Below are positions 63,154 to 64,000 of a DNA stretch of 64,000 bases, in pieces (position 1 is the stretch's first letter; every line of letters starts with the position of its first letter). The notes under the pieces are model-generated. The model did not search any database, had not been told where the DNA came from, and saw nothing but the letters and a program-made list of their open reading frames with translations. Location of the stretch: NCBI GenBank assembly GCA_020073145.1, contig JAIQFS010000024.1, positions 33,403-97,402 on the forward strand, read 5' to 3'. Made by a program: the position numbers and the translations under genes. Origin of the DNA: Terriglobia bacterium (GTDB taxonomy: Bacteria > Acidobacteriota > Terriglobia > Bryobacterales > Bryobacteraceae).

Positions 63154-63968
63154 AAATTGAAATCACAAGCCCGTTTCCCTTTGAAGCTCTCCCGCGCATC
63201 TGGCGCTGGATCGAGCCCTTCCGCCACAAGGTTCTCGACGACTTCGGCCCGCAGGACCTCGGCCAGTTTGTCGAGTGGATGGCGATGAAGTGGGATCAGC
63301 AGATGACGTGGGCGGTGTACGGCGATGGAGAGCTGGGAGGACTGCTCACCTTCGAGCGGCTGAGTCCGTGGCTCGGGACCGCGCACGCCATCTTCAAGCC
63401 CGACTTCCAGGGGAAGGGCATCACGTTGAGCGCTGTGCGCGAAACCGGTCTGGCGATCTTCGACAAGATGCCGGAGCTCGGCAAGGTCGAGTTCTATGTA
63501 CCCGAGGGCAACCTGGCGATGGGATCGCTGCTCGTGAACCTCGGAGCGAAGCGAGAAGCAAAACTGGCAGCACACACCCTGTGCGGCGGAAAGCCCGTCG
63601 ACCTCTGGATCTACGGGATTCGGAAAGAGGAATTTTATGCTCGGAACATCGATGGGAAGCAGCCAATCCAACAGCTACGGCAACACCACCCGCCAGGTCC
63701 AGCCGTACATGTATCCGACAGAGGACAATCTGGTGCAGACCATCTCCCAGATGATGCTCGGCGGCAACAACCCCACCATTCAGGGAATGAAGACCAACGC
63801 GGTCAACCAGGTGAACCAGGGCTACGCGGCGATGCCACGGACGATCGCCTCGCGGTTGTCGGGCCTAGCAGCCCGTGTCAGAACCCCGATTTTCGGCCGG
63901 AGCGCGATTTGAGCGGATTCCAACGGCGCGTGCCGGAACGGTCAGGTGTGAGCGGAGGAGTTTCGTAG
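63150..63968 (+). CDS. GNAT-like acetyltransferase, C-terminus doubtful
   Basis: The frame starts at ATG 63150 inside the previous stop and reads MKIEITSPFPFEALPRIWRW. The GNAT-like core is recognisable (HAIFKPDFQGKGITLSAVRE, EFYVPEGNLAMGSLLVNLGA). After about residue 165 the frame stays open to 63968, but this part overlaps another real gene start in a second frame and looks unnatural. The usual protein would end near residue 170, so a stop may have been lost by a frameshift. Confidence 0.6.
   Translation: MKIEITSPFPFEALPRIWRWIEPFRHKVLDDFGPQDLGQFVEWMAMKWDQQMTWAVYGDGELGGLLTFERLSPWLGTAHAIFKPDFQGKGITLSAVRETGLAIFDKMPELGKVEFYVPEGNLAMGSLLVNLGAKREAKLAAHTLCGGKPVDLWIYGIRKEEFYARNIDGKQPIQQLRQHHPPGPAVHVSDRGQSGADHLPDDARRQQPHHSGNEDQRGQPGEPGLRGDATDDRLAVVGPSSPCQNPDFRPERDLSGFQRRVPERSGVSGGVS
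63637..63912 (+). CDS. Next phage virion gene, truncated in the window
   Basis: ATG 63637 has AGAGGA at about seven bases. The Ser/Asn/Gln-rich start MLGTSMGSSQSNSYGNTTRQ and NQVNQGYAAMPRTIASRLSG resembles the beginning of a long internal virion or DNA-injection protein. It continues naturally to about residue 80, then changes character at VRTPIFGRSAI and stops at 63910-63912. Truncation by an inserted element or by a frameshift is likely. Confidence 0.55.
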   Translation: MLGTSMGSSQSNSYGNTTRQVQPYMYPTEDNLVQTISQMMLGGNNPTIQGMKTNAVNQVNQGYAAMPRTIASRLSGLAARVRTPIFGRSAI

Positions 63969-64000
63969 AGCACGGAAATGGGCGCCGGGAGGGCCGCCAG
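63876..64000. mobile_element. Possible end of an insertion sequence (tentative)
   Basis: The phage reading frame appears to break at TGTCAGAACCCCGATTTTCG. The following 120 bases have no coding character. They repeat CGATTT twice, a pattern seen at the ends of IS21-like elements, which also begin with TG. Only one end is visible and no transposase is in the window, so this is a weak call; it could equally be the prophage boundary. Confidence 0.25.

Larger units (their letters stand above)
37261..64000 (+). mobile_element. Prophage, podovirus-like, right end not reached
   Basis: From just upstream of rpsA to the window's end, the genes change from host functions to integrase, terminase small and large subunits, portal, a scaffold candidate, decoration-like protein, major capsid, adaptor-like proteins, gp10-like protein and tail fibres. 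Nearly all are on the plus strand with overlapping stops and starts. No tape measure, sheath or tail tube is seen, so a short-tailed virion is likeliest. No replication, CI-type repressor or endolysin gene was recognised. The exact left att site is not resolved, and no repeat of the rpsA flank was seen on the right. Confidence 0.85.

Noticed and set aside
37300..63900. Common core GATTTT near both prophage ends as attachment site
   Set aside because: Six matching bases in a long region are expected by chance; no longer repeat was found.

Overview
The window is high-GC DNA, very probably from an Acidobacteriota chromosome of the Bryobacterales/Solibacter type. The signs are secreted proteins carrying the 'GKPDLSGIW'-style N-terminus, a DUF6152-like protein, an alginate-export-type porin end, a PEP-CTERM protein, a fused LptF-LptG permease and a cdaA-cdaR-glmM operon. 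No rRNA, tRNA or CRISPR array was recognised.

Bases 1-37,260 are host chromosome. From left to right: a porin C-terminus; a membrane protein; a DUF4097-like gene broken by one in-frame stop; an exported TldD-like protease with an inactive-looking partner, followed by lptFG; murJ with a tartrate/D-malate-type dehydrogenase; a VapC remnant; and a six-gene cluster on the minus strand. That cluster holds a CoA-transferase, a GNAT acetyltransferase, a ferredoxin, the alpha and fused beta-gamma subunits of a 2-oxoacid:ferredoxin oxidoreductase, and a citramalate-synthase homologue that lacks its metal-binding residues. Next come a Nudix hydrolase, MscS channel, secretin-like lipoprotein, SIS-domain protein, PEP-CTERM protein, SYLF protein, a GntR-slipin operon, a small membrane-protein operon with a 40-residue member, two secreted proteins, an AraC regulator, the c-di-AMP operon cdaA-cdaR-glmM, a FabF-like synthase and rpsA.

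From about 37,300 to the right edge lies a prophage inserted just upstream of rpsA. It starts with a tyrosine integrase, then a regulatory patch containing palindromic repeats, a long hairpin and a LuxR-type HTH protein. A NusG-like protein and many very small, tightly overlapping genes follow. The virion module comprises terminase small and large subunits, portal, a scaffold candidate, a decoration-like protein, the major capsid protein, two adaptor-like proteins, a P22 gp10-like protein and tail fibres. No tape measure, sheath or tail-tube gene was seen, so a podovirus-like particle is the best guess. Two large proteins in the tail module carry Sec signal peptides, which is unusual for virion proteins. 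No replication, CI-type repressor or endolysin gene was recognised; they may lie beyond the right edge. The reading frame of the last phage gene appears to break near 63,876, possibly at a mobile-element end.

The most interesting items are the citramalate-synthase-like protein without its metal site inside an oxidoreductase operon, the exported TldD/PmbA-like pair, the phage-encoded NusG paralogue, the palindrome/hairpin patch at 38,549-38,727, and the secreted phage tail-module proteins.
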